This document shows, one piece after another, positions 35,152 through 44,232 of a stretch of DNA of 64,000 bases (positions within the stretch are counted from its first letter, which is position 1; each line of letters opens with the position of its first letter). The notes beneath the pieces are model-generated. The model worked only from the letters and a program-made list of their open reading frames with translations, ran no database searches and had not been told where the DNA came from. This DNA comes from Clostridia bacterium (lineage in GTDB: Bacteria; Bacillota; Clostridia; Christensenellales; Borkfalkiaceae). Both the position numbers and the translations under genes were made by a program. The DNA is taken from contig JAJPZA010000025.1 in NCBI GenBank assembly GCA_021204625.1, positions 1 through 64,000 of the forward strand, read 5' to 3'.

Positions 35152-35580
35152 ATGCCGCATATGCAAGATCCAGCGCCCACGGCAAACTCCATACTGATAT
35201 CCATACGCCCGGAATACCTCCGGGCTGTTTTAAACGGCACAAAGGCCTGCGAGCACCGGCACACAGCGCCAAAAAAGCCTGCATCCCGGGAGACGTCTCC
35301 GGCAAAACGCGTAGCTGGGGAAGCAGAGATAACTGAGATCCTGGAGCTTTCCGTGCAGAAGCTGTGGGAGAAGACGAAGGATATTGGGGGCCTATCGGAG
35401 GCTGCATATCTGCAGTATTTCCACGGCAGGACTACCGGATATGCCATAATGCTGGGAAAGGTTACGGCATACATGGAGCCTGTCCCACTAGAGAGCTTAG
35501 GGGTAGCCAGGATCCCGCAGTCCTGGATGTATTTGGGAGCACCGGCCGATTGCAAGGTGTACATTGCAATTAGCCGCTAA
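35152..35580 (+). CDS. ASCH-domain-like protein
   Basis: 142 residues. ILISIRPEYLRAVLNGTKACEHR at the N-terminus, RVAGEAEITEILELSVQKLWE and YFHGRTTGYAIMLGKVTAY match the ASCH (PUA-like, RNA-binding) pattern. The strand that usually reads V-I-Y-A-S-S-P between the first two motifs is shortened. ASCH proteins are predicted RNA-binding regulators or nucleoside-processing enzymes. It starts 9 nt after the exporter gene stop, without a visible Shine-Dalgarno, and is followed by the MFS gene. Confidence 0.7.
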   Translation: MPHMQDPAPTANSILISIRPEYLRAVLNGTKACEHRHTAPKKPASRETSPAKRVAGEAEITEILELSVQKLWEKTKDIGGLSEAAYLQYFHGRTTGYAIMLGKVTAYMEPVPLESLGVARIPQSWMYLGAPADCKVYIAISR

Positions 35581-35693
35581 GACATATAATCTGGTTATAG
35601 CTGGCACATATACAGCTCTTTTCTCGGCGGCCGGATTTGCCGGTAGGAGGGAACGGAGGCATCTGCGTCATTAAGGGGCGTGCGGAGGGGATT

Positions 35694-36889
35694 ATGTACA
35701 CTATACTGATAGTAATCATAAATCTCACGTTCATAAGCCTGGGGCTCCCGGACACACTGCTTGGCAGCGCGTGGTCTGTAATGTGCGGGGACCTTGCGGT
35801 GCCTCTGTCATATATGGGCATCATAACCATGATAATCTCTGCCGGGACGGTCATATCCAGCCTGTTTGCAGGGGTGGTTGTTAGGAAGGCTGGCACCAGA
35901 GGAGTGGTGGCCATTAGCGTCTTTCTAACCGCTGTGGCTATGTTTGGCTTCGCCTTCTCCGGGGCATTCTGGCACCTGTGCCTGTGGGCAATCCCGTACG
36001 GCTTCGGAGCAGGGGCCATAGACTCCGCCCTCAACAATTACGTGGCCTTGCATTACTCCTCACGGCATATGAGCTGGCTGCACTGCTTCTGGGGAGTGGG
36101 GACCATAATTAGCCCCATCATAATGAGCTGGAGCCTCACCATCTCATCCTGGCACGGCGGGTACTTCATTGTGGCCCTCATACAGTCCGTTATAGTCATT
36201 GTGCTTCTATGCAGCATAAGGCTGTGGAAGGGCAAAAAGAAGCCGGTCGCAGAAGATAAGACGGAAGAGCAGGAAGATCTCAAGCCCAACGGCCTTTTAA
36301 AGGCCATCCGGAGCAAAGGGGCCATTGCGGTGTCTCTTGCTTTCTTTGTATACAGCGCCGTGGAGAGCACGGCAGGATATTGGGCAAGCAGCTATCTCGT
36401 GTCCTTTCGCGGAGTGGAAGTGGAGACAGCGGCCGCGTGCGCCTCGCTGTATTACATAGGCATAACTGTAGGCCGTTTCATATCCGGCTTCATTGCCAAC
36501 AAGATTGGGGACCGCAACTTCGTGCAGATTGGCATAGGAATCAAGGCCGCAGGCCTTGTCCTGCTGTTAATTCCCGTTGGCCCGTTCTACTGCCCTGCGC
36601 AGGACTTGTAATATTAGGCCTTGGAAGCGCGCCCGTATATCCTTGCATCACCCACGAGACCCCGGACAATTTTGGCAGGAAGAACTCACAGTCCATGATA
36701 TCCATCCAGGTTGCCGTGGCCTATGTGGGGACAACCTTCATGCCGCTTCTGTTCGGTTTCATAGCAAACGGCATAAGCATGGGCCTGTACCCTCTGTACA
36801 TGCTGCTCTTTACAGTCCTTCTGCTCCTTTTCATGGAGCTTGTAAACAGGGCATACAGGAAGAGGAAGAGCACGCTGGGGCTGCAATAG
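35694..36889 (+). CDS. MFS transporter, apparent single-base frameshift
   Basis: GGAGGGG lies 5 nt before the ATG at 35694. The first frame gives about 300 residues with eight or nine TM helices and the start IINLTFISLGLPDTLLGSAW. It then stops at 36609 after FYCPAQDL. The next frame continues smoothly from about 36590 (PCAGLVILGLGSAPVYP) to 36889. One missing C in the TAC-TGC stretch near 36588-36593 would restore a protein of about 397 residues. The family is the FucP-like or general sugar MFS group (GxPD/SALNNYVA motifs). Whether the break is real or a sequencing error is not decidable here. Confidence 0.82.
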
Positions 36890-36944
36890 GGTCTGCAAGA
36901 CTGCATAACCGGCTTGTTTTGCAATTTAAGACTGTAAAGAAAAG

Positions 36945-36975
36945 AACCTGCCCTGCAATAGTGGACAGGTTTTTG
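36945..36975 (+). terminator. Terminator of the MFS gene
   Basis: CCTGcCC / GGaCAGG stem with 9-nt loop and TTTTTGAG. Confidence 0.6.
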
Positions 36976-37060
36976 AGTTGTTGGTCTGTATCATGCGGAG
37001 TCAGGTTTTGGCTGTAATGTACGGCTTGTAATTTTCCACAATTCCTCACAAATCATTATT

Positions 37061-37160
37061 TTTCATAGCTTTTCATAAAGGATTAAAATTCATTATAATC
37101 ACTCATAATTCCTCATAATTTATCATATTTTCTCATAATTGCTCATAATATCTCATAATT
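37061..37160. repeat. Tandem 10-bp repeat (CTCATAATT unit), helically phased
   Basis: From 37101 to 37160 six consecutive 10-bp blocks carry (N)CTCATAATT or a close variant at 37101, 37111, 37121 (TATCATATT), 37131, 37141 and 37151. Degenerate blocks (TTTCATAGCT, TTTCATAAAG) extend the same register back to 37061. The tract ends 3 bp before the -35 box of the AlbA_2 gene. One copy per helical turn places all copies on the same face of the DNA. Confidence 0.85.
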
Positions 37161-37163
37161 TAA

Positions 37164-37192
37164 TTGACAAATGTAATTTTGTTTTATAAAAT
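37164..37192 (+). promoter_or_regulatory. Promoter of the AlbA_2 gene
   Basis: TTGACA (37164-37169), 17-bp spacer, TAAAAT (37187-37192). An AAGAGGG Shine-Dalgarno and ATG (37215) follow closely. Confidence 0.75.
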
Positions 37193-37214
37193 TCATGTCA
37201 AAGAGGGCTGAATA

Positions 37215-38582
37215 ATGATAGAATCTGAACAAGTTGAATTAAAGCGGCAGTATGTGGACGATATAAAGAATGAAGCCATTGGCTTTTTGAATACCAATGG
37301 CGGAGCAATTTATGTAGGGATAGATGATGATGGAACCGTAGTGGGAGTCGATAACTGTGAGAAGGTAATGGACCAGGTCAGATCGTCATTGCGCAATTCA
37401 ATCAGTCCTGACTGCGGTCTTTTTGTCACAATCTGCAGTGAGGAGATTGAGGGCAAGAACGTTGTGGTCATCAAAATCAATAAAGGCAGCCGCACACCAT
37501 ATTATATCAAGAGTATAGGACCTAAACCTTCTGGTGTATACATCAGGATTGGTTTTTCTTCAGTGCAGGCCCAGGAAGGTGAGATCCTCAAACTTATATA
37601 CAATAACTTTGTAAGCAATTATGAGACAGAACCTTCATTTGAAACTGATTTGACATTCGTTACATGCGGGAAGGCATTTGAAGAGGAAAAAGTTGATTTT
37701 TCTGATCCTAAAAAAACATCCCTTGGGATGATTAATCCTGTAACCGGAGAATATACAAATCTTGCCTACTTGTTTTCTGATCAATGCAGGTTTTCAATTA
37801 AGTGCACAGTCTTTCAGGGCAGCAATCATTCTGCTGTGCTTGACATGCAGGAGTTTAAAGGTTCTGTTCTTGATCAGATTGAAAATACATTCGCATTCGT
37901 CAAGTTATGCAACAGGAACAGATATGAGATTAAAGATACAAGAAGGATAGATCATTTTGATTACCCTGCGGAAGCTATACGCGAAGCGATAATCAATGCT
38001 GTGGCCCACCGCGAATATGGCATAATGGGTAGCAATTCTGTCAAGGTTTTCAGCGACAGGATAGAAGTTATGTCATTGGGCAACGTTGTTCCCGGCAATA
38101 CGGCTGATTTAATGAAGCATGGCCAGTCCATTCAGCGCAATCCGGGTATATGCAATGTTTTGCACAGACTTCATATGATTGAGGCTTTTGGCACAGGCAT
38201 ACCTAAAATCTTTGACATGTATGAAGAATCCGAGCGCAAACCGGAGCTTCAGTTCCTTAACGGCGGGTTCCTGATTGTTTTGCCAAATCAAAATGCGGAT
38301 TCGACAGATTCAATCCGGCAGGATGATCAGCCCTATAACCATCCGACAGGGCCTTCCGCACGGGCAGATGCCGCATCCAAAGTCAAATCGCGTGATGATA
38401 TATTGCTTGATTATTTGGCCAGTCATGACGGGATTACAAAGGAAGATGCTGCCGGTTTGTTTGCGGTAAAGCCTGCCAGAGCTTATCAGATTCTTGAAGA
38501 AATGAAGGGAACAGCACTTATAGAGAGCAGGAAAGTCGGGAACAGGAAAGTTTATTATCGCAAAACTGAACCGCAAAACTGA
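37215..38582 (+). CDS. AlbA_2 (Schlafen-like) domain protein with HATPase_c_4 and winged helix, putative transcriptional regulator
   Basis: 455 residues. AlbA_2 domain at about 1-125: ESEQVELKRQYVDDIKNEAIGFLNTNGGAIYVGIDDDG. A GHKL-type ATP-binding domain of the HATPase_c_4 kind spans about 250-345: AIREAIINAVAHREY, GTGIPKIFDMYEES. A C-terminal winged helix (about 390-455: ITKEDAAGLFAVKPARAYQILEEM) follows. Such three-domain proteins are annotated as transcriptional regulators or divergent AAA-4 proteins and often sit in accessory regions. The gene is richer in A+T than its neighbours, suggesting transfer. The 10-bp repeat directly upstream is a plausible operator for it. Confidence 0.88.
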   Translation: MIESEQVELKRQYVDDIKNEAIGFLNTNGGAIYVGIDDDGTVVGVDNCEKVMDQVRSSLRNSISPDCGLFVTICSEEIEGKNVVVIKINKGSRTPYYIKSIGPKPSGVYIRIGFSSVQAQEGEILKLIYNNFVSNYETEPSFETDLTFVTCGKAFEEEKVDFSDPKKTSLGMINPVTGEYTNLAYLFSDQCRFSIKCTVFQGSNHSAVLDMQEFKGSVLDQIENTFAFVKLCNRNRYEIKDTRRIDHFDYPAEAIREAIINAVAHREYGIMGSNSVKVFSDRIEVMSLGNVVPGNTADLMKHGQSIQRNPGICNVLHRLHMIEAFGTGIPKIFDMYEESERKPELQFLNGGFLIVLPNQNADSTDSIRQDDQPYNHPTGPSARADAASKVKSRDDILLDYLASHDGITKEDAAGLFAVKPARAYQILEEMKGTALIESRKVGNRKVYYRKTEPQN

Positions 38583-38690
38583 TTAAAGAAGCCGGAAAAA
38601 CGGCAATTATGTGTCATCATTTCCTTTGACTGTCCGTTTTTGCTGCTGAAAAAGGAATGGGATGCGTCACAGATAAAGGCATAAGAAGAA

Positions 38691-38718
38691 CCTGCCCCGG
38701 ATGGGACAGGCTCTTTTT
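38691..38718 (+). terminator. Terminator of the AlbA_2 gene
   Basis: CCTGcCCC GGAT GGGaCAGG then CTCTTTTTAT; closely similar to the terminator at 36945-36975 upstream of the same gene. Confidence 0.6.
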
Positions 38719-38785
38719 ATGAGGTGATCTATGGTAATATTTCTGGGTTGGAAGGAGAAGGATCCGGGCCCTGCGTGCGCAGGTG

Positions 38786-40507
38786 TCAGGCCTTTATGAT
38801 CTCCTTTACGGCTGCCTGCATCCTTTCAAGGGCTGCCTCGGCGTCTGCCTTGTTGTTGGCCTTTACGGAGAAGTATATCTTGAGTTTGGGCTCCGTGCCG
38901 GAAGGACGGACGCAGATGAAGCTGCCGTTCTCAAGCTCGTAGTATACGCAGTTTGTAAGGGGAGAGCCGATTTCGGTCTTCTCGCCGGTTGCAAGGTCCG
39001 TGCGGATGTTCTTGGAGTAGTCGCGGACTGCGGAGACGTTGTAGATGTCGAACTTCGTGATGGGCTCGCCTTTCAGGGAATCCACTAAGGCGTTCATCTC
39101 CTTCATGGCGTTGAGACCCTTGAAGGGGATGGAAATGTTGCAGTCCAGAACGTATCCGTATGTTGCGTATATCTCCTGCAGGCGCTGGGAGACGGTCTTG
39201 CCGATGTACGTGTAGTAGCATACCATCTCGGCGAAGAGCATGGAGGCAACCACGGCGTCCTTGTCCCTTGCATGGGTTCCGCGCAGGTATCCGCAGGACT
39301 CCTCAAATCCGAAGACGTACGTGTACTTGCCGTCCTTTTCCCACTGCTTGATCTTCTCGCCTATGAACTTGAAGCCTACGGGAACCTCGAAGAGGGTTAC
39401 GCCGAATTTTGCGCATATGGCCTTGGCCATTCCGGTGGTTACGAAGGATTTAACAACCGCTGCGTTTGCGGGGAGCTCGTTCTCATCCTTGAGTCTGTTG
39501 AGTATGTAGTCCAGAAGAAGGATTCCCACCTGGTTTCCGGAGAGGGACTCGAACTCGCCGGCCTTGTTCTTTACAACGACTCCGAGACGGTCGCAGTCCG
39601 GGTCCGTGCCGAACACTGCATCCGCGCCGATGCGCTTCGCATACTCTATGCCCATTGAAAGGGTTTCCTTGAACTCGGGGTTGGGAACGGCAACAGTGGA
39701 GAACTCCGTGTCCGGATCTTTCTGCTCCTCAACAACCGTCACGTTGAGGCCTATCTTTGAAAGGATAGTGGTTACGGGAATGTAGCCGGAGCCGTGGACG
39801 GGAGTGTATACGATGGAAAGGTCCTTGCCGCAGGCTTTCACTGCCTTCTTGGAAAGGGTGAGCTTTGTGAGCTCCTTGTAATATGCCTTGTCCACCTTGG
39901 CGGGCATCTCCTTGACGAACTCTGCCTTCTGCTCCGGAGTGGGAACGGGGGCTCCAAGGAAGTCTGTCTGCTTTTTGATGAAGTCCACAACGACGGCCGT
40001 GTCCTCCGGGCTCATCTGGGCGCCGTCCTCGCCGTACACCTTGTATCCGTTGTAGATCTTGGGGTTGTGGGAGGCCGTGACCATAATGCCAGCTATGGTT
40101 CCCATATAGCGGACTGAGAAGGAGAGCATGGGAACGGGATGAACGACGTCAAAGACATAGGACGTGATGCCGTTTGCGGCCAGAACGTCCGCGGCGGCGC
40201 GGGCGAACACTTCGCTCTTGCGCCTTGTATCGTATGAGATGGCGACGCCCCTTTCCATGGCCTCGGGGCCGAGTGTCTTGATGAACTGGGCAAGGCCCTG
40301 CGTGGCTCTCATCACGGTATAGATGTTCATCTTGTTGGTGCCGTATCCGATGACTCCTCTCATTCCTGCCGTGCCGAACTCCAGCTCCGCTCCGAAGCTG
40401 TATTCTATTTCGCTCTCATTGTCCTTGATGCTTTCCAGTTCCTGTCTTCCCTCTTCATTGAGGCGCTTGTCATTAAGCCAGGACTCATATGTGTCTTTGT
40501 AACTCAT
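38786..40507 (-). CDS. pgcA: Phosphoglucomutase/phosphomannomutase
   Basis: 573 residues from the ATG at 40507, preceded by AAAGGAG. Alpha-D-phosphohexomutase signatures are complete: substrate entry GTAGMRG, phospho-Ser loop TASHNPKIYNGYKVY, metal site DPDCDRLGV, sugar-binding GFEESCGYLRG and phosphate-binding RPSGTEPKLKIYF at the C-terminus. Length and motif spacing match the PgcA (YhxB) type that interconverts glucose 6-phosphate and glucose 1-phosphate for UDP-glucose and wall precursors. Monocistronic, with its own promoter at 40652-40680. Confidence 0.96.
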   Translation of the reverse strand: MSYKDTYESWLNDKRLNEEGRQELESIKDNESEIEYSFGAELEFGTAGMRGVIGYGTNKMNIYTVMRATQGLAQFIKTLGPEAMERGVAISYDTRRKSEVFARAAADVLAANGITSYVFDVVHPVPMLSFSVRYMGTIAGIMVTASHNPKIYNGYKVYGEDGAQMSPEDTAVVVDFIKKQTDFLGAPVPTPEQKAEFVKEMPAKVDKAYYKELTKLTLSKKAVKACGKDLSIVYTPVHGSGYIPVTTILSKIGLNVTVVEEQKDPDTEFSTVAVPNPEFKETLSMGIEYAKRIGADAVFGTDPDCDRLGVVVKNKAGEFESLSGNQVGILLLDYILNRLKDENELPANAAVVKSFVTTGMAKAICAKFGVTLFEVPVGFKFIGEKIKQWEKDGKYTYVFGFEESCGYLRGTHARDKDAVVASMLFAEMVCYYTYIGKTVSQRLQEIYATYGYVLDCNISIPFKGLNAMKEMNALVDSLKGEPITKFDIYNVSAVRDYSKNIRTDLATGEKTEIGSPLTNCVYYELENGSFICVRPSGTEPKLKIYFSVKANNKADAEAALERMQAAVKEIIKA

Positions 40508-40651
40508 CACATGCTCCTTTATATGCATAACTTTCATAACGCCGGCATGCGCCTGCCTTTCCGGCAGCCGTACATCAGCCCGCGTTCCAGAGCTTGCGCA
40601 GCCGTAACACACGGCTGCGGGACATTTTCCTGCCCACGGAACACAGCCTAC

Positions 40652-40680
40652 ATTATAATGAGAAAACGGGGTTTTGTAAA
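40652..40680 (-). promoter_or_regulatory. Promoter of pgcA
   Basis: Minus strand TTTACA, 17-bp spacer, TATAAT. The leader would be about 140 nt. Confidence 0.65.
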
Positions 40681-40764
40681 GGACATGCGCTGGAATTCAA
40701 GCCGGATTTCATGCCATTTTTACAATTTCGTGACAATTGCCCCAAGCCCGAAGCCCGCAATCTC

Positions 40765-40794
40765 TTGTAAAACAGTTTCCCCGCATGGTATAAT
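40765..40794 (+). promoter_or_regulatory. Promoter of the DUF3737 gene
   Basis: TTGTAA, 18-bp spacer, TATAAT with TGG extension. About 110 nt before the ATG at 40911. Confidence 0.6.
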
Positions 40795-40910
40795 ATTCCC
40801 AATAGGCGCCCCTGCGGAACGGCTTGATTCCAGACCGCACAGCGGTGCGCATGAAGGGAAGAGTGGTGCAAAACAAAAGCAGGGCCGTTTTTGAGGGCCT
40901 TGGGAGAGAC

Positions 40911-41774
40911 ATGGAAAAGAAGAGAATAGAAGGGCAGCGCTTCGGCGAGGAGAGAGCCCTGTACAACATGACAGGCCTGGACCTGTACAAATGCTCATTT
41001 GAAGGGGAGGAGGACGGAGAGTCTGCCATAAAGGAATGCACGGCCGTCACGGCCGAGGAATGCACATTTCTGCTCCGCTATCCCCTGTGGCACACAGACG
41101 GCATGACCCTGGACAAATGCTGCATGTCCAGGGACTGCAGGGCCGCCATCTGGTACAGCAGCGGCATCCGCATCACGGACACGAAGATGTACGGCATAAA
41201 GGCAGTCCGCGAGTGCAGGGACATTTACCTTTCCGGATGCGACATCATCTCCCCGGAGTTCGGTTGGAGAAGCGGGCCATTCACCGTTGAGAACTGCTCA
41301 ATAGATTCGGAATATGCCTTTTTCGAGGCCTGGGACGTGCATGCCAAAGGCTTAAAGCTCACGGGCAAATACACCTTCCAGTACGTGAAGGGCGGAGAGT
41401 TCTCAAACTGTTTCTTTGACACCAAGGACGCCTTCTGGCACTCCGAGGGCCTCACCGTCCGGGACAGCGTCATAAAGGGCGAATACCTCGGCTGGTATTC
41501 CAAAAATCTCACGCTCATAAACTGCGACATAGAGGGCACCCAGCCCCTTTGCTACTGCCAGGGTCTGAGACTCATCAACTGCCGCATGAAGGGCTGCGAC
41601 TTCACCTTTGAATACAGCGAAGTGGAGGCGGATGTCCGGGGCGAGATCCTGTCCGTGAAGAACGTAATCTCCGGCACCGTTACCGCGGACGGATACGGCG
41701 AAGTGATGCGCACGGAGGACTCCAAATACGAGCCCAGGGCTAAAATCATAATCCGGGGCAAAGGGGAAGTGTAA
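40911..41774 (+). CDS. DUF3737 family beta-helix protein
   Basis: 287 residues from the ATG at 40911 (GGGAG just upstream; an in-frame ATG at 40824 adds residues outside the family). The protein is a ladder of short strands with repeated turns: GLDLYKCSFEG, DGMTLDKCCMS, GIRITDTKMYG, DIYLSGCDIISP, NLTLINCDIEG, GLRLINCRMKGCDF. This is the right-handed beta-helix pattern of DUF3737. Known members are uncharacterised. No signal peptide. Single gene with promoter and bidirectional terminator. Confidence 0.88.
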   Translation: MEKKRIEGQRFGEERALYNMTGLDLYKCSFEGEEDGESAIKECTAVTAEECTFLLRYPLWHTDGMTLDKCCMSRDCRAAIWYSSGIRITDTKMYGIKAVRECRDIYLSGCDIISPEFGWRSGPFTVENCSIDSEYAFFEAWDVHAKGLKLTGKYTFQYVKGGEFSNCFFDTKDAFWHSEGLTVRDSVIKGEYLGWYSKNLTLINCDIEGTQPLCYCQGLRLINCRMKGCDFTFEYSEVEADVRGEILSVKNVISGTVTADGYGEVMRTEDSKYEPRAKIIIRGKGEV

Positions 41775-41847
41775 TCCCGTCCGGACCGACACACGGAGGA
41801 CCGGCCCAGAACTGAAACGGCCCAAACAGATCACACGCGTGAAACAT

Positions 41848-41877
41848 AAAAGGCTCTGCCATATGGCGGAGCCTTTT
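41848..41877. terminator. Bidirectional terminator between convergent genes
   Basis: AAAAGGCTCtGCC ATAT GGCgGAGCCTTTT, serving DUF3737 (plus) and the membrane protein gene (minus). Confidence 0.8.
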
Positions 41878-41902
41878 GGATTTTCCGTGTTTTTTGCAAG
41901 CT

Positions 41903-42895
41903 TTATCTGGTGTGGTCATCTCCGTGGTCTTCCTCGCCGCGGAAGAACTCCTCCTTGGTGGGAACATGCTCTTTCTTGTACTCTATCATTGAATCCGGGC
42001 CTATGGAGTAGGTTATGCGCTCGCGGTCATGGTATGCGACCATCTGGAAGCAGAGCAGAAAAACGTAGCTCCCGGGGATTGTGATGAGGAGCCCTACGCC
42101 GAGGGTTGAGATGGCGGCCAGGACGTTGACGCTGAAGATGATGAGCACGATTATGACATAGTTCGCAAGCATGTTCATTGTCTGCTTGTTCTTTCTGGAG
42201 AAGGTGTACTTGATGGCTTCGCGCTGGTTCATGGTGCCTCTTGTGAGGGAGGGAATCCAGTCCGAAGAGAATGTCATCTGGACGGCTATGGCGAATACAA
42301 GGACGGCCGTGAAGATGAAGATTGCCAGAAGAAGAGGAAGAACGCTGTTCACCACAAGCAAGTACAGGAGCCAGAACATTACGGCGGACACGAGGATTTC
42401 ATAGATGAATGAAAGCGGCACGTATATCAGGCTGTATATGGCGGACTTGCGGAAGCAGCGGATGGTGGTGGCAAAGAAATGGTCGTCCACGCGCATGGAC
42501 ATCTTGTCCGCAATGCACTGGCCGGCGCCGTAATTGCAGAGGGAGGTTATCCACTTGGATATGAGATGGACGACGGCTATGAGAACCGCGGTGAGGACTA
42601 TGTTGCCTACAGAGCTGGTCAGAAGTTCCATGAAGTCCGAATAAGCCGTCTTGATGGCTTCCACGATGTCCGGCATGCTGGAGATGTCTCCGGAGAATAT
42701 GGCGTTGAATATGTCCTTTATGTACTGGATGATTTCCGTGAGGGCGTCCGACTGCAGCAGCTTGGCGACGGCGGGGTACACGCAGAAATAGTATAAGACG
42801 CCGAAAATCACCCATATGACAATCCTGAACAGCAGCTGCTTGAATATCAGCGAGAAGTTGTCCACCAGAACGTGGCACGAGTGCTTGAATTTCAT
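41903..42895 (-). CDS. Multi-pass membrane protein of unknown function
   Basis: 330 residues with about six hydrophobic segments (near 20-42, 100-120, 150-180, 180-205, 243-267, 268-290), an amphipathic Asp/Glu-containing stretch between the first two and a charged cytosolic tail (KKEHVPTKEEFFRGEEDHGDD). It starts 11 nt after the yfcE-like gene stop, so it is the distal gene of a yfcE-containing unit. No family is recognised with confidence. Confidence 0.7.
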   Translation of the reverse strand: MKFKHSCHVLVDNFSLIFKQLLFRIVIWVIFGVLYYFCVYPAVAKLLQSDALTEIIQYIKDIFNAIFSGDISSMPDIVEAIKTAYSDFMELLTSSVGNIVLTAVLIAVVHLISKWITSLCNYGAGQCIADKMSMRVDDHFFATTIRCFRKSAIYSLIYVPLSFIYEILVSAVMFWLLYLLVVNSVLPLLLAIFIFTAVLVFAIAVQMTFSSDWIPSLTRGTMNQREAIKYTFSRKNKQTMNMLANYVIIVLIIFSVNVLAAISTLGVGLLITIPGSYVFLLCFQMVAYHDRERITYSIGPDSMIEYKKEHVPTKEEFFRGEEDHGDDHTR

Positions 42896-42906
42896 ACTTT
42901 CCTCAA

Positions 42907-43380
42907 TTAAACGTAAACTACCTTGAAGACGGCCTTGTCTCCGTTCACCACGAGATACCCGTAGCTGGGGTCCGCCGCCGAGCGGTTCAGGGTGCCGGGG
43001 TTGAAGACCTCGATGCCTTCGATTTCCTCGTCCTGCGCCCTGTGCGTGTGGCCGTACATCAGAGCCTGGCAGCCCAGCTCCTTGGCCCTGTCTATCATCT
43101 TGAATGGGCCGCTCCTTGCGGAGTACAGGTGCCCGTGCGTGGCGAAAATCCTTGCTCCCTCAATCTCTATGACAAGCTCGTTCTCCCCGAACTTCTGCCC
43201 GTCGCAGTTGCCGTTCAGAAGGTACACCTTCTTCCCGGGATATTTCTGCATGACATACGTTCCGTCCAAAGACGTGTCTCCGAGATGGATTATCATGTCC
43301 GCCTCGGACAGCACCGTATCCAGCCTGTCCATCGCCTTCCTGTACCCGTGGGTGTCGGAAAGAATCGCGCATGTAGTCAT
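42907..43380 (-). CDS. yfcE: YfcE/MJ0936-type phosphodiesterase
   Basis: 157 residues from the ATG at 43380. Metallophosphoesterase motifs in order: AILSDTHG (D, H), IHLGDTS, LLNGNCDG, IFATHGHLYS and MYGHTHRA, giving the two-metal site. The small size and GNCD motif are typical of YfcE-like cyclic or phosphate diesterases. The physiological substrate is unknown. It lies directly downstream of rdgB in the same orientation (128-nt gap) and upstream of the membrane protein gene. Confidence 0.93.
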   Translation of the reverse strand: MTTCAILSDTHGYRKAMDRLDTVLSEADMIIHLGDTSLDGTYVMQKYPGKKVYLLNGNCDGQKFGENELVIEIEGARIFATHGHLYSARSGPFKMIDRAKELGCQALMYGHTHRAQDEEIEGIEVFNPGTLNRSAADPSYGYLVVNGDKAVFKVVYV

Positions 43381-43508
43381 AAAATCACCAATGCCATCAT
43401 AGCGCAAACACGCCATAATCGGCCCGTTTCGTCAATTCCTGCAGCATAGATTGCAGAACCGCAATCGTTTTCAGCCTCGTCTCAGGCGGCTCCGGAGCAA
43501 AGCCCGGA

Positions 43509-44087
43509 TTATAGCCTTGCCAGCTTGTCCGCCAGATCCTGCAGGGCCCTGGCCCTGTGGGAGACGGAATTCTTTTCCTCGTCCGTGGCCACGCCGAAAC
43601 TCTTCTTAAGGTCCATGGACCAGAAGAGGGGGTCGTAGCCGAATCCGTTCGTTCCTATCTCTTCATACAGTATGCGCCCGTACGTTCGCCCGGAGCCGTA
43701 CAGCGTCTTCCCGTCCGGGAAGCAGAGGCATACGTTGCACTCAAAGTACGCCGCCCTGTCCGTAAGATCATTCATTCTCTTCAAAAGAAGAGCCCTGTTG
43801 GCCGCAGGCCCTTCTCCGGAAAAGCGTGCGGAATATATGCCGGGAGCCCCGTCCAGAGAATACACGCACAGGCCGGAATCATCCGCAAGAGCGGGGAGCC
43901 TGTACTTTGCGCAGATTGTGCTTGCCTTTATGTAAGCGTTCTCCTTGAAGCTCCCGCCGGTCTCCGGGATCTCTTCATTGAACCCCAGGTCCTTAAGGCT
44001 CACAATCTCCGTGCCGGAGAATATTTCCTTTATCTCCTTGACCTTGCCCGCATTGGAGCTGGCGACAATCACCTTTTCCAGTTTCAT
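43509..44087 (-). CDS. rdgB: dITP/XTP pyrophosphatase
   Basis: 192 residues. RdgB/HAM1 family: VIVASSNAGKVKEIKEIF start (substrate loop SxNxGK), LADDSGLCVYSLDGAPGIYSARF, FGYDPLF and SHRARAL near the end. The enzyme hydrolyses dITP, ITP and XTP to monophosphates to keep deaminated purines out of DNA and RNA. The start at 44087 is fixed by family alignment. There is no Shine-Dalgarno; a perfect TATAAT ends 7 nt before the ATG, so the mRNA is predicted to be leaderless. Confidence 0.95.
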   Translation of the reverse strand: MKLEKVIVASSNAGKVKEIKEIFSGTEIVSLKDLGFNEEIPETGGSFKENAYIKASTICAKYRLPALADDSGLCVYSLDGAPGIYSARFSGEGPAANRALLLKRMNDLTDRAAYFECNVCLCFPDGKTLYGSGRTYGRILYEEIGTNGFGYDPLFWSMDLKKSFGVATDEEKNSVSHRARALQDLADKLARL

Positions 44088-44094
44088 GTCAATT

Positions 44095-44123
44095 ATTATA
44101 ATGTATGCGAAGGGAATTGTAAA
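44095..44123 (-). promoter_or_regulatory. Promoter abutting the rdgB start codon
   Basis: Minus strand TTTACA, 17-bp spacer, TATAAT; the ATG begins 8 nt after the -10 box, so the +1 falls on the start codon. Confidence 0.75.
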
Positions 44124-44232
44124 GGCAAATTGGCTTAAGTGGCGTTTTCTTAACTCACATTGCGCAACACATACGGCGATTTTGCCTGTTATACCGTACG
44201 CCGTTCCAAACTTGTCCGGCTCTTGATTCTTT

